Positions 46,224 to 55,376 are shown, counted from the stretch's first letter. The stretch is 64,000 nucleotides of DNA from Pseudoblastomonas marina (GCF_014641655.1 NZ_BMID01000001.1:1106427-1170426); one strand, 5' to 3'. Made by a program: numbers and translations. Notes: generated by a model from the sequence alone, not told the origin.

Positions 46224-46996
46224 GCCGCGGCTTTCGCGAACAATTCAAAGAAGTTGCGGGTCGTCGTTGCAGCGAGGCTTTCGACGTCTGTATCGCGCAA
46301 TTCCGCCACGAATTTGGCGGTATCGGCGACATAGGCCGGTTCGCAGGTTTTCCCGCGATGCGGGACCGGCGCGAGGAACGGGGAATCGGTTTCGACGAGC
46401 AGGCGATCCTCCGGCACGCGCGCGGCGGTTTCCTGAAGGTCTTTCGCGTTCTTGAAAGTCACGATCCCCGAGATCGAGATCGACAGGCCGAGTTCGAGCA
46501 CCGCGTCGCCGAATGCGCCCGAAGCCGTGAAGCAGTGGATCAGCGCGGGGAAGGCGCCCTTCTCCATCTCGTCGCGCAGGATGGCGAGCGTGTCGTCCTC
46601 GGCGTCGCGCGTGTGGATGATCAACGGCAGCCGCGTCTCGCGACATACGGTGATGTGGCGGCGGAACAGGCGCTGCTGTGCTTCGCGATCGGAATGCTCG
46701 TAATAATAGTCGAGACCGGTCTCACCGATCCCGATCACCTTGGGATGGTCGACGGCGGCGCGCAGCCGGCCCTCGTCCACATGCTGGTGTTCGTCGGCAT
46801 TGTGCGGGTGGATCCCGATGCTGGCGAACACGTCGTCGTTGCGCTCAGCGGTGGCGACGATGTCGTCCCATTCGCTCTCGCGCGTCGAGATGTTGAGAAA
46901 GCGTCCGACACCGGCCTGCCGCGCGCGATCGAGGACTGCGTCCTGCTCCTCGACGAGGCCCTCGTAATTGAGGTGGCAATGTGAATCGACGAGCAT
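46220..46996 (-). CDS. tatD: TatD family metal-dependent hydrolase
   Basis: A TIM-barrel metal hydrolase of 258 residues, family members of which act as DNases. Metal ligands are visible in DSHCHLN (His-x-His), GETGLDYYY (Glu), IHTRDA and IHCFTAS (His), and ETDSPFLAP (Asp). The ATG at 46996 overlaps the metG stop by one base (TGATG); its own stop overlaps the MBL gene. metG-tatD-MBL is a widespread order. Confidence 0.95.
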   Translation of the reverse strand: MLVDSHCHLNYEGLVEEQDAVLDRARQAGVGRFLNISTRESEWDDIVATAERNDDVFASIGIHPHNADEHQHVDEGRLRAAVDHPKVIGIGETGLDYYYEHSDREAQQRLFRRHITVCRETRLPLIIHTRDAEDDTLAILRDEMEKGAFPALIHCFTASGAFGDAVLELGLSISISGIVTFKNAKDLQETAARVPEDRLLVETDSPFLAPVPHRGKTCEPAYVADTAKFVAELRDTDVESLAATTTRNFFELFAKAAA

Positions 46997-48570
46997 CAGC
47001 CCTCCCCCACAGCGGTGGCGAGTTCGAGCCGCGGGAATACGCCTTCGGGCTTGTCGAGCGCGAACCCCGAACCGGCGAGATATTCGAACCATGTCGCATC
47101 GTCGAGAGCGGCGAAATCCCGCGCCTCGCCCATGCCCAGCTGATCGAGCAGCTTGTCGGCCGCCACGGGCGTGACCGGGCGCAGTGCCAGCGCCAGCGGG
47201 CGAAGCTGGCGGAAGCAGGTCATCAACACGGCCTGCATGCGCTCGGGATCGGTCTTCTTGAGGATCCAGGGTGCCTGTTCGTCGATATATTGGTTACAGG
47301 CGAACACCGCGCGCATCCATGCCTCGAGCCCGTCGCTGAACGCGAGGTCGTCGAAGTTCCTGCGCAGCTCGGCGACACCGTTCGCGACCGCGGCGGTCAG
47401 CGCCCGGTCGTCATCGGTCTGCTGATAGTCTACCAGAAGTTTCCCATCCATGTTCTTGAAGATCATGGAGAGAACGCGTTGCGCGAAATTCCCGAAGCTG
47501 TTCGCCAGCTCGGCATTGGCGCGGGTGACGATCGCCTCGTCGGAATAGGAGCCGTCCTGCCCGAAGGCGATCTCGCGCATCAGGAAGTAGCGGAACGGAT
47601 CGACGCCGTAGGTGTCGGCCAATGCGAGCGGATCGGTGACGTTGCCTTCGGACTTCGATTCCTTGCGTCCGCGATTGAGCACGAAGCCGTGCGCGAACAC
47701 CTGCCTTGGCAGCTCGATCCCGGCGCTCATCAGGAATGCGGGCCAATAGACCGCGTGGAATCGGGTGATGTCCTTGCCGATCAAATGGAGGTCGCACGGC
47801 CAGTATTTGCGCCATTCCTCGCTGTCGTCGGGAAAGCCAAGCCCCGAGATGTAGTTGGTGAGGGCGTCGACCCACACATACATCACATGTCCGTCGCTCT
47901 CGGGCACTTTTACCCCCCAGTCGAAGCTGGTGCGCGAAACCGACAAATCCTTGAGCCCGCCCTCGACGAAGCGGACGATCTCGTTGCGGCTGCGCTCGGG
48001 AGCAATGAAATCGGGGTTGTCGCGATAAAGGGCGAGCAGCTTGTCGGCATAGTTCGACAAGCGGAAGAACCAGCTTTCCTCGGCGGTCCATTCGACCGGC
48101 GTGCCCTGCGGCGAGAGCTTCTCGGTGCGTCCGTCGGCACCTTCACCCTCGATCAGCTCGCTCTCGTCGTAATAGGCTTCGTCGCGGACCGAATACCACC
48201 CTTCGTAACGATCGAGATAGAGATCGCCATTGGCTTGCATCCGGCGCCAGATTTCCTGGCTCGCGCGATGATGATCGGGGTCGACCGTCCGCTGGAACCG
48301 GTCGTGCGAGATGTTCAGCCTCTCGCCCATCGCGACGAAATGCGCGGTCATCTCGTCGGCGAGGTCGCGCGGTTCGCGTCCGAGGTCGCGTGCCTTCTGG
48401 TAGACCTTGAGCCCGTGTTCGTCGGTCCCGGTCTGGAAGCGTACGTCACGCCCCGACATGCGCTGGAAACGGGCGATGACGTCGGCGGCGATGGCTTCGT
48501 AGGCATGGCCGATATGCGGCTTGCCGTTAGGGTAGCTGATTGCGGTGGTGATGTAATAGGGTTCGGACAC
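46996..48570 (-). CDS. metG: Methionine-tRNA ligase
   Basis: A class I aminoacyl-tRNA synthetase of 524 residues. HIGH is present as PHIGHAYE (19-22). The KMSKS motif appears as KESKS (303-307, GRKESKSEGN), and the anticodon-binding helical domain follows from about 370 (NSFGNFAQRVLSM). The zinc-knuckle cysteines of the longer type are missing, and there is no C-terminal dimerisation domain, consistent with a short alphaproteobacterial form. It starts with GTG. It lies between holB and tatD. Confidence 0.96.
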   Translation of the reverse strand: MSEPYYITTAISYPNGKPHIGHAYEAIAADVIARFQRMSGRDVRFQTGTDEHGLKVYQKARDLGREPRDLADEMTAHFVAMGERLNISHDRFQRTVDPDHHRASQEIWRRMQANGDLYLDRYEGWYSVRDEAYYDESELIEGEGADGRTEKLSPQGTPVEWTAEESWFFRLSNYADKLLALYRDNPDFIAPERSRNEIVRFVEGGLKDLSVSRTSFDWGVKVPESDGHVMYVWVDALTNYISGLGFPDDSEEWRKYWPCDLHLIGKDITRFHAVYWPAFLMSAGIELPRQVFAHGFVLNRGRKESKSEGNVTDPLALADTYGVDPFRYFLMREIAFGQDGSYSDEAIVTRANAELANSFGNFAQRVLSMIFKNMDGKLLVDYQQTDDDRALTAAVANGVAELRRNFDDLAFSDGLEAWMRAVFACNQYIDEQAPWILKKTDPERMQAVLMTCFRQLRPLALALRPVTPVAADKLLDQLGMGEARDFAALDDATWFEYLAGSGFALDKPEGVFPRLELATAVGEG

Positions 48571-48599
48571 CCGGCAGGCCTGACTTTTTGAGTTTTCGA

Positions 48600-49562
48600 C
48601 TATGCGGCCTCTCTAGGGAGCGCCGCCGACGCCAGCAAGCCGCCAATCTGCATCGCCAGCAGGCCGGGATCGAAATTGGCGGTCGGCGCGCGCGCCGCGA
48701 GATCGACCAGTGCGGCATGCGCCTCGATGATGCGCGGACGAGCCTCAGCGGGTGCCGATCGAACCTCACCCGCCAGCAGGCGCCGCGCCAGCGTGAACAC
48801 AGCCGCGAGCCTTTCGGGAGTGGGCCTCGCCCCGATTGCCGCGGCCAGCGCGCCACGATGTTCGGCCGACCGGACGCTGTCTCGCAACAACGCGCGCATC
48901 GCCGCATCGACGCGGGCGAGATCCTCGTCGATCCAGGTCATCGCCGCGCCGGGCGAGCCATTGGCACCGGCAATCGCCGTATCGAGGTGCTCGCCGCCCA
49001 CTTCCGGGCGTTCATGGGCAAGCACCTGGCGTACCTGCTCTTCCGGCAGGCGATCGAACCGCAGCACCCGGCAGCGCGAGCGGATCGTCGGGAGCAAGCG
49101 ACCGGGCCGATGGGTCACGAGAAAGAAGACGTTGCCTGCCGGCGGTTCCTCGAGGCTTTTGAGCAGCGCGTTGGCGGCCCCCGATTCGAGGTCGTCGGCC
49201 GGATCGATGATGATCGCGCGGCGGGCACCGAGCGTCGGGCGCGTGTTCAAGCGGCGTTGTAGCGTGCGGACCTGTTCGACGCTGATATTGCGCTTGCGCT
49301 TGAACGGCTTGCCCTCGTCGCGATTGCGAGCCTCCTTGTCGTCGGCCGGCGCGCGGCTCAGCGCCAGAATATCGGGATGGTTGTCGGGCGAGGGGCTGCC
49401 AGCCCCCTCCCCTGCCCCGACCAGTTCGGCGGCGCAGAGCCGGGCGAAGGTGGCCTTGCCCACCCCGCTCGGCCCGGCGAGCAGCCAGGCGTGGTGAAGG
49501 CGGTCGCCCTGGCACGCCTGCATCCAGGCCCGGCGCGGCTTTTCGTGGCCGATCAAGGTCAC
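48600..49562 (-). CDS. holB: DNA polymerase III delta' subunit
   Basis: A clamp-loader subunit of 320 residues. The AAA+ fold shows a P-loop-like GPSGVGKAT, IIIDPADDLESGAANALLKSLEEPP (Walker B and sensor helix) and RSRC. The zinc-binding cysteine cluster of E. coli delta' is not present; that segment is GAGEGAGSPSPDNHPDIL. It starts with GTG overlapping the tmk stop (GTGA) and is followed by metG. Confidence 0.93.
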   Translation of the reverse strand: MTLIGHEKPRRAWMQACQGDRLHHAWLLAGPSGVGKATFARLCAAELVGAGEGAGSPSPDNHPDILALSRAPADDKEARNRDEGKPFKRKRNISVEQVRTLQRRLNTRPTLGARRAIIIDPADDLESGAANALLKSLEEPPAGNVFFLVTHRPGRLLPTIRSRCRVLRFDRLPEEQVRQVLAHERPEVGGEHLDTAIAGANGSPGAAMTWIDEDLARVDAAMRALLRDSVRSAEHRGALAAAIGARPTPERLAAVFTLARRLLAGEVRSAPAEARPRIIEAHAALVDLAARAPTANFDPGLLAMQIGGLLASAALPREAA

Positions 49563-50188
49563 GCCAGCGTCTCGATCAGCGGTTCGATGGCGCGCAATAC
49601 CTCGGTATGCACCTCTTGCGGCGAACCACCGGCTGCGATGGTGACGAAGCGCTCGGGCTCCCGCTCGGCGAGCCTTGCAAAACTGCGCGCGACGTCGTCG
49701 TGATAGGCGTCGCCGCGCGAACCGATGGCATCGCTCACGCCACGATCGCGCGCGTCGAGCCGCGCTTTGGCTTCCGCCGGCGGAAGGGTGAACAGCAATG
49801 TGCGATCGGGCAGCAGGCCGTTGCTGCCGAGCGCGTGCAATTGCATGATGCCGTCATCCCCGATCGCCCCGGCGCCGCCTTGATAGGCGCGGCTCGAATC
49901 GAGGAACCTGTCGCATACGACCCAGGAGCCGCGCTCGAGCGCGGGGCGGATCAACCGTTCGACATGATCCGATCGCGCCGCGGCGAACAGCAAGGCCTCG
50001 GCACGCGGCGCAAACCCATCGCCATCGAGTAGCAACGATCGGATCGCCTCGGCGCCCGGTGTCCCGCCAGGTTCGCGTGTCGCGATGCAGTCGATGCCAC
50101 GCGCGTTCAGGGCGTCGACCAGCAGGCGCGACTGGGTCGACTTGCCGACCCCTTCGCCGCCTTCGAGGGTGATGAAACGCCCGGTCAT
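49559..50188 (-). CDS. tmk: Thymidylate kinase
   Basis: Phosphorylates dTMP. The 209-residue protein has the P-loop LEGGEGVGKST, TREPGGTPGAE and the DRFLDSSRAYQGGAG motif with the family DR(Y/F)-x-S signature, then LID residues in the later RxxxR region. The ATG at 50188 overlaps the dacA stop (ATGA). tmk-holB is a conserved pair linking dTTP supply and the replisome. Confidence 0.95.
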   Translation of the reverse strand: MTGRFITLEGGEGVGKSTQSRLLVDALNARGIDCIATREPGGTPGAEAIRSLLLDGDGFAPRAEALLFAAARSDHVERLIRPALERGSWVVCDRFLDSSRAYQGGAGAIGDDGIMQLHALGSNGLLPDRTLLFTLPPAEAKARLDARDRGVSDAIGSRGDAYHDDVARSFARLAEREPERFVTIAAGGSPQEVHTEVLRAIEPLIETLA

Positions 50189-51381
50189 TGCAACCAACCG
50201 AACATCCCGTTGCCGAGGCGGTCGACGGCATCGGCCTCTCCGACATCATCGGCCGCGACCAGCGGCGCGCTCTGCACCAATTCGCCATCGATCCTGATCT
50301 GCAGCCGCGCGACGGTATCGCCCGCGGCGATCGGCGCGACGAGCGGACCGCGATAGGTCAGCCTCAAGTCGATCTCGCCATCGCTCGCGGTCGGAATGTT
50401 GAGATGGAACTGGCGCGGTGCCACGAGCCCGACCGAAGACGCGGCGCCCTGCTGGACCTTGGCCCGACCGACTTCCTGGCCTTGCGCGAACAGGCGCCGC
50501 GGTTGCCACGCCGAAAACCCCCATTCGATCATCGCGCGCGCCGCGGCGTTGCGATCGCGCCCGCGTTCGGCTCCTGCGACGACCACGGCGAGCCGCCGGC
50601 CGTTGCGTTCGGCCGAACCAAGATAGGTGTATCCGGCCTCGTTGGTAAAGCCGGTTTTCATCCCGTCCGCACCCTCGACATTGCCGATCAGCGGATCGTG
50701 GTTCTCCTGGGTGATTTCGTCCCAGGTCAGGCTCTTGTGACCGAAGAACGCCGCGTATTTGTCGGGATGGCGGGTCACGATCGCCTGCGCCAGCGTGATC
50801 AGGTCGCGCGCGGTGGTAAAAGTCCGACCTTCGTCGGGAAAACCGTTGGGAGAGCCGAAACTGCTGTCGCGCATCCCGATCGCGCGCGCTTCGCCATTCA
50901 TCCGGGCGGTCCAGGCCTCGACACTGCCGGCGGCGCCCTTGGCCAGCAGCGCCGAGCCGTCATTGGCCGACACGGTCAGGATGCCCTGCAACAAGGCCGC
51001 GACCGAAACCTGCTCGCCGAGACCGAGGAACATGGTCGAGCCCCGACGTCGCCAGTTGCGATAACTGTCCTCGTCGAAAGTGTAGCGCTGGCGCAGGTCG
51101 ATCTCGCCGCGCTCGATCATCTCGAACGCGGTATAGGCGGTCATCACCTTGGTCACCGAGGCTGGCATGAAGCGGCGCTCGGCGTTCTTCTCGTACAGCG
51201 TCTGTCCGGTGCCGAGGTCGACCAGCAGCACCACAGGTGCAAGCGCAGCCTCGGGCGGCGGGGCGACCCGCGCATCGCCGATCGCGATCGAGGGCAGGTC
51301 CTGCGAAGCGCCCGAGAGCGGCACCGCGATGGTTGCGATTGCTGCGGCTGTTACCGCGATCGCCTTTGTCATCTCCCGCAT
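50185..51381 (-). CDS. dacA: D-alanyl-D-alanine carboxypeptidase (PBP5/6 family)
   Basis: Trims the terminal D-Ala from peptidoglycan stem peptides. The 398-residue precursor has a signal peptide (about 1-26), then the penicillin-binding motifs SVTK (Ser75, Lys78), SAN (138-140) and KTG (242-244), and the PBP5 C-terminal beta domain (about 290-385). The ATG at 51381 follows CCGGAAA; Met4 is a possible alternative. It is coupled to tmk and follows the SPOR lipoprotein gene by ten bases. Confidence 0.95.
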   Translation of the reverse strand: MREMTKAIAVTAAAIATIAVPLSGASQDLPSIAIGDARVAPPPEAALAPVVLLVDLGTGQTLYEKNAERRFMPASVTKVMTAYTAFEMIERGEIDLRQRYTFDEDSYRNWRRRGSTMFLGLGEQVSVAALLQGILTVSANDGSALLAKGAAGSVEAWTARMNGEARAIGMRDSSFGSPNGFPDEGRTFTTARDLITLAQAIVTRHPDKYAAFFGHKSLTWDEITQENHDPLIGNVEGADGMKTGFTNEAGYTYLGSAERNGRRLAVVVAGAERGRDRNAAARAMIEWGFSAWQPRRLFAQGQEVGRAKVQQGAASSVGLVAPRQFHLNIPTASDGEIDLRLTYRGPLVAPIAAGDTVARLQIRIDGELVQSAPLVAADDVGEADAVDRLGNGMFGWLQ

Positions 51382-51391
51382 CGTTTCCGGC

Positions 51392-52273
51392 TCAGTCTTC
51401 GCTCACCACGCGGGCATCGCCGAAGCCGTCGGCGCGGATCCTGGCGAGGTCGCGATCCGCCTCCGCAGCCGTGGCGAAGGGGCCGCTCCGGACGCGCCAC
51501 AGGCGGCCGGCCGGGTAGACCTGCCCGCCGATCCGGGCTGCCACCCGATCGGCGCGGGCGCGATCCGAATAGGCGCCGGCCTGCACGTAATAGCCTGTGG
51601 AGGCGACCGGCGTTGCCGGAGTGGGACGCTCGGGCGCAGGTGTCGTGGCGGGGGTGGGGCTTTCGACCGGCGCGGGGCGGATCGATGCCTCCGTCCTCGC
51701 CTCGGGCAATTTGCGGCGCAGCACCGTCAACAGTCCCTCGGGCGTTTCGATCCGCAGCGGCGCGGGCTCGCCGGAGCGCAGCTTGGCCCGCTCGACCTCG
51801 GGCGGGTTGACCCGTCGCACCCGCACCGGAGCCGAGGACGCGATTCCGAGCTGGGCCATCGCGTCGGCGCTCAGCGCGAGCAACTGGTTACCTTTCATCG
51901 GTCCGCGCCGCTCGACCCGCACCAGCGCGGTGCGTCCTTCGTCGAGCTCGGTTACCTCGACATAGCTCGGCAGCGGCAGCGTGTGGTGCGCTGCGGTCAC
52001 GCCGGGCCCCGCGTCCACATCGCGGACGGCGTAGCCCACTTCGTCGTAATTGAGCGCGTCTTCGGGCGTGTAGGTCACCCCGTTGACGGTGTAGGCCGGA
52101 CCGATGACGACCGGATAGTCGCCTGCCGGTCCTTCCGGATCGAGCGGTCCCGCGGACTGGTCCGAAGCGGGTGGCGCCCCCCCGATATAATCCTCTTCCA
52201 GCCCGAGCGTGCTGCACCCGGTCAGGAGCGTGGCGCCCGCGGACGCGACGAGAATCCTAGCGTGCGATTTCAT
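51392..52273 (-). CDS. SPOR-domain lipoprotein, RlpA-like
   Basis: A 293-residue predicted lipoprotein with lipobox LTGC (Cys20). A double-psi-beta-barrel-like region follows (about 60-190; YTVNGVTYTPEDALNYDEVGYA, PLPSYVEVTELDEGRTALVRVERRGP). After a Pro/Thr linker comes a C-terminal SPOR domain (about 220-293; YYVQAGAYSDRARADRVAARI) that binds denuded glycan strands. This matches RlpA, a septal lytic transglycosylase in some species; some family-conserved residues differ, so catalysis is uncertain. It overlaps the upstream gene by 17 bases; a TTG at 52279 is an alternative start. Confidence 0.88.
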   Translation of the reverse strand: MKSHARILVASAGATLLTGCSTLGLEEDYIGGAPPASDQSAGPLDPEGPAGDYPVVIGPAYTVNGVTYTPEDALNYDEVGYAVRDVDAGPGVTAAHHTLPLPSYVEVTELDEGRTALVRVERRGPMKGNQLLALSADAMAQLGIASSAPVRVRRVNPPEVERAKLRSGEPAPLRIETPEGLLTVLRRKLPEARTEASIRPAPVESPTPATTPAPERPTPATPVASTGYYVQAGAYSDRARADRVAARIGGQVYPAGRLWRVRSGPFATAAEADRDLARIRADGFGDARVVSED

Positions 52274-53288
52274 TGGCAAGCAGTCCCACCCCCAAGGCGT
52301 AATAATTCGAACAATTGTATTCGAGGATCGTGTGATAATTCCGGGTCAGAAGATAGGCCGTATTGCCGGGCCCGTCGGGCTCGATCAGGCTGACCAGCGT
52401 ATCGTCGGCGATCGCCTGTTGCGGCCGGATGCCAAGCGCGCGCCATTCGGCCACGGTCCGCCACGGCGCGTGCCGTTCGTGTACCCGCGGGCAATAGGGC
52501 GCGGTCATCGGGTTGGCGAAGACGCTGCGGTCGAAGCCGGACGGCACCGTCGCGGGAACGCCCCAGGGCGATCCCCGCTCCCACCCGGCATCGACGAAGT
52601 AGCGCGCAATCGAGGCGAGCGTGTCGTGGGCCGAATTCCAGATATCGGCCACGCCGTTGCCATCGCCGTCCTGCGCGAGCCGGAGATAGACGGTCGGCAG
52701 GAATTGCGGGTTGCCGAAAGCGCCCGCCCAGCTGCCGACCAGTTGCGAGCGCGGGACCCCCCGATCGACCATCTTCATCAGCGCGATCAGTTCGGGCTCG
52801 AACAATTCGCGGCGGCGGCCTTCATATGCCAGCGTCGCGAGCGAGCGGGCGAGATCGAAATCGCCTTTCACCGCGCCATAGGCGCTTTCCTTGCCCCAGA
52901 TCGCGACGAGGATCTCCGCCGGCACGCCGGATTCGCGTTCGACCTGCTGCGCGATCGAGCGGTAACGCGCCAGCGTGCGTCGCCCGCCATCGATCCGATC
53001 CTGCGTGACGGTGCGGCGGTAATAGGGTTGGAAGGCGGGGAAACTGCTCGAATTGGAGCTGGTCGTCGAACCGGGCTGCGACTGGTCGAACCGGACCACG
53101 CGTTCGTTGTAGGTCAGCCCGTCGATCACCTGCCGGATCGCACCTTCGCTGACCCCCTCGCCCCGCGCCTTGGCGGCGACGAGTTCGAGGTAGCCGTCGA
53201 AGCTCAGCGAACTTTGCGCGCAGGCGGCGACCGGGATGGTCATGGCGGTGGCGGCGAGCGCGGCGAGGATGGTCTTGACGGTCTGCAT
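52257..53288 (-). CDS. Lytic murein transglycosylase, MltB family
   Basis: A 343-residue envelope enzyme cleaving peptidoglycan glycan strands to anhydromuropeptides. The N-terminus has a signal with a VAAC lipobox (Cys23). The catalytic Glu134 lies in AIWGKESAYGA, followed by GSWAGAFGNPQFLPTVY and ARYFVDAGW, the MltB hallmarks. A putative peptidoglycan-binding extension (about 280-343) ends it. The ATG follows TGGAGCCCT. With the SPOR lipoprotein and dacA it forms a wall-remodelling set. Confidence 0.93.
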   Translation of the reverse strand: MQTVKTILAALAATAMTIPVAACAQSSLSFDGYLELVAAKARGEGVSEGAIRQVIDGLTYNERVVRFDQSQPGSTTSSNSSSFPAFQPYYRRTVTQDRIDGGRRTLARYRSIAQQVERESGVPAEILVAIWGKESAYGAVKGDFDLARSLATLAYEGRRRELFEPELIALMKMVDRGVPRSQLVGSWAGAFGNPQFLPTVYLRLAQDGDGNGVADIWNSAHDTLASIARYFVDAGWERGSPWGVPATVPSGFDRSVFANPMTAPYCPRVHERHAPWRTVAEWRALGIRPQQAIADDTLVSLIEPDGPGNTAYLLTRNYHTILEYNCSNYYALGVGLLANEIAR

Positions 53289-53389
53289 AGGGCTCCATTG
53301 GGGTATAGCGATGAGGATCGGATGAACCAAACGCACGAGCTCGGTAGATGGTGACATTTTAATGCCGCGCGACTAGCGACTCCAGCGAC

Positions 53390-53479
53390 GGACAGGTGGC
53401 AGAGCGGTTGAATGCAGCGGTCTTGAAAACCGCCAAGGGTGCAAGCCCTTCGTGGGTTCGAATCCCACCCTGTCCGCCA
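53390..53479 (+). tRNA. tRNA-Ser (anticodon TGA)
   Basis: A 90-base class II tRNA with a long variable arm (AAGGGTGCAAGCCCTT region). The acceptor stem is GGACAGG/CCTGTCC, the anticodon stem GCGGT/ACCGC encloses CTTGAAA (anticodon TGA, reading UCA), and the T arm contains GGTTCGAATCC. The discriminator is G and CCA is encoded. A terminator-like hairpin follows. Confidence 0.97.
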
Positions 53480-53497
53480 TTCCTACCCGGCACGAGA

Positions 53498-53525
53498 AAA
53501 GGGCCGTCCTCGCGGGCGGCCCTTT
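53498..53525. terminator. Hairpin after tRNA-Ser
   Basis: A 9-bp stem AAAGGGCCG/CGGCCCTTT with a 10-base loop lies 18 bases after the tRNA and 26 bases past the stop of the small minus-strand gene. The stem itself supplies the T run on each strand, so it can serve both. Confidence 0.7.
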
Positions 53526-53551
53526 CCGGTGCTTCGGCGCCGTTGCGTGAT

Positions 53552-53722
53552 CTACGCGCTCTCTTCCTCGGGAATTACGAGAGCGGCGAATTCCTTGCGT
53601 TTCTTCGCAGGATACTGGTCCGCTCCGACCGAGGACTGGTTCTTCAGCGCCGAATGGCGTTCGATGACCTCACCCTGCTGGTCGTAATCGACCTCGGGGT
53701 TGTCCCTGATTTCATATTCCAC
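53552..53722 (-). CDS. Small hypothetical protein (56 residues)
   Basis: An unrecognised small protein. The GTG at 53722 follows AAAGGAGAG at good spacing and gives 56 residues, acidic at both ends with a basic patch (YPAKKRKEF). It begins VEYEIRDNPEVDYDQQGEV and has no membrane segment or cysteine. The longer frame to 53815 is rejected because its extra residues are Arg-rich and lack a ribosome site. It is downstream of lpdA on the same strand. Confidence 0.6.
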   Translation of the reverse strand: MEYEIRDNPEVDYDQQGEVIERHSALKNQSSVGADQYPAKKRKEFAALVIPEEESA

Positions 53723-53819
53723 GCGACTCTCCTTTGCGACCCTAACGCGCAAAGTCCAGCGGCGGTTTCCGTTACGGCATGTTGGTAGCGCCGAACGGTG
53801 CGGGGTTTGCGCCAAAGGG

Positions 53820-55232
53820 TCAGACGTGGATCACGCGGCCATAGCTGGCGAGCACGCTTTCGTGCATCGACTCGGAAATCGTCGGGTGCGGGAAGACCGT
53901 CTGCATCAGCTCGGCCTCGGTGGTCTCGAGCGTCTTGCCGACGACGAAGCCCTGGATCATCTCGGTCACCTCGGCACCGACCATGTGCGCGCCCAGGAGC
54001 TCGCCGGTCTTGGCGTCGAACACGGTCTTGCAGAAGCCTTCGGCCTCGCCCAGCGCGATCGCCTTGCCATTGCCGATGAAGGGGAAGGTGCCAGCCTTGA
54101 CTTCGTAACCGGCTTCCTTCGCCTTTTCCTCGGTCAGCCCGACGCTGGCGATCTGCGGGTGGCAATAGGTGCAACCCGGGATGTTGTTGCGGTCGAGCGG
54201 GTGCGGATGGACGTCCTTGTTGCCGAGCTCCTTGGCGATCGCCTCGGCGGTGGTGACGCCTTCATGGCTCGCCTTGTGCGCCAGCCACGGGCCCGGGGTG
54301 CAGTCGCCGATCGCCCAGAGCCCCTTCGACTTGGTGCGCCCGTAATCGTCGATCTGGATGAAGCCGCGTTCCATTTCGACGAGCTTCTCGAGCCCGACAT
54401 TCTCGGTGTTGGGGACGATCCCGATCGCCACGATGCAGTGGGTGAACTCGGTCTCGGCGACCTTGCCCTTGGCGTCCTTGATCTTCGCCTTGACGCCCTT
54501 GTCGGTGACCTTGAGGTCTTCGACCCCCGCGCCGGTCATGATCGTCATGCCCTGCTTGGTGAGCGACTTGTTGAGGAAGGCCGAGACGTCCTTGTCCTCG
54601 ACCGGCACGATGCGGTCGAGCATTTCGACCACGGTGACGTCGCAGCCCATGTCGTTGTAGAAGCTCGCGAACTCGATCCCGATCGCACCCGATCCGATCA
54701 CCAGCAGCTTCTTGGGCATTTCGGGTGGCGTCATGGCGTGGCGATAGGTCCAGACGCGCTTGCCGTCGGCCTTGGCGAAAGGCAGGTCGCGCGCGCGGGC
54801 CCCGGTGGCGACGATGACGTGCCTGGCTTCGAGCTTTTCCTCGCCCTTGTCAGATTTCACCGTCAGCGAGGTCGGACCGGTCAGCGTCCCCTCGCCCATG
54901 TGAACGGCGATCTTGTTCTTCTTCATCAGGTGCGTGACGCCCTGGTTCAGCTGTTTGGCGACGCCGCGGCTGCGCTTCACCACGGCTTCGAGATCGGCCT
55001 CGATCTCGCCCGCGATCTTGAGGCCGTAATCCTTCGCATGCTGCGCGTAATGGAGGATCTCCGCGCTCCGCAGCAGCGCCTTGGTGGGGATGCAACCCCA
55101 GTTGAGGCAGATGCCGCCCAGCAGTTCGCGTTCGACGATCGCGGTCTTGAGCCCGAGCTGCGCGCAGCGGATCGCCGCGACATAGCCACCGGGGCCCGAA
55201 CCCAATACGATTACGTCATACTTGTCAGCCAT
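53820..55232 (-). CDS. lpdA: Dihydrolipoyl dehydrogenase (E3)
   Basis: Reoxidises dihydrolipoyl groups of 2-oxoacid dehydrogenases, passing electrons to NAD. The 470-residue protein has the FAD loop GSGPGGYVAAIR, the redox disulfide GGICLNWGCIPTK, the NAD loop GSGAIGIEFASFY, AIGD for FAD, and the dimer-interface HPHPTISE with catalytic His-Glu. The ATG follows AGGACG. It lies in a second PDH block with pdhC and a thioesterase, so it probably serves pyruvate dehydrogenase. Confidence 0.96.
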   Translation of the reverse strand: MADKYDVIVLGSGPGGYVAAIRCAQLGLKTAIVERELLGGICLNWGCIPTKALLRSAEILHYAQHAKDYGLKIAGEIEADLEAVVKRSRGVAKQLNQGVTHLMKKNKIAVHMGEGTLTGPTSLTVKSDKGEEKLEARHVIVATGARARDLPFAKADGKRVWTYRHAMTPPEMPKKLLVIGSGAIGIEFASFYNDMGCDVTVVEMLDRIVPVEDKDVSAFLNKSLTKQGMTIMTGAGVEDLKVTDKGVKAKIKDAKGKVAETEFTHCIVAIGIVPNTENVGLEKLVEMERGFIQIDDYGRTKSKGLWAIGDCTPGPWLAHKASHEGVTTAEAIAKELGNKDVHPHPLDRNNIPGCTYCHPQIASVGLTEEKAKEAGYEVKAGTFPFIGNGKAIALGEAEGFCKTVFDAKTGELLGAHMVGAEVTEMIQGFVVGKTLETTEAELMQTVFPHPTISESMHESVLASYGRVIHV

Positions 55233-55280
55233 TTGTCGTCCTGTCTTCAAGTCATGCCCGAGGGAGGCATGGACCGGGTG

Positions 55281-55376
55281 TTACACTGTCCAGGGAAAGG
55301 AATCTTCCCGGGCGGAAATGCGGTGCGCGCACAGGCGGTATGCCATGCGCGCCGCACGGTAGGAAAGCGACGTCAT
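55281..55376 (-). CDS. Possible 31-residue peptide between thioesterase and lpdA
   Basis: The ATG at 55376 overlaps the thioesterase stop (ATGA) exactly as neighbouring genes do, and the frame runs 31 codons to TAA. The peptide (start MTSLSYRAARMAYRLCAHRI) is basic and possibly amphipathic. There is no separate ribosome site and no known family, so it may be a coupling accident. Confidence 0.25.
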   Translation of the reverse strand: MTSLSYRAARMAYRLCAHRISAREDSFPWTV

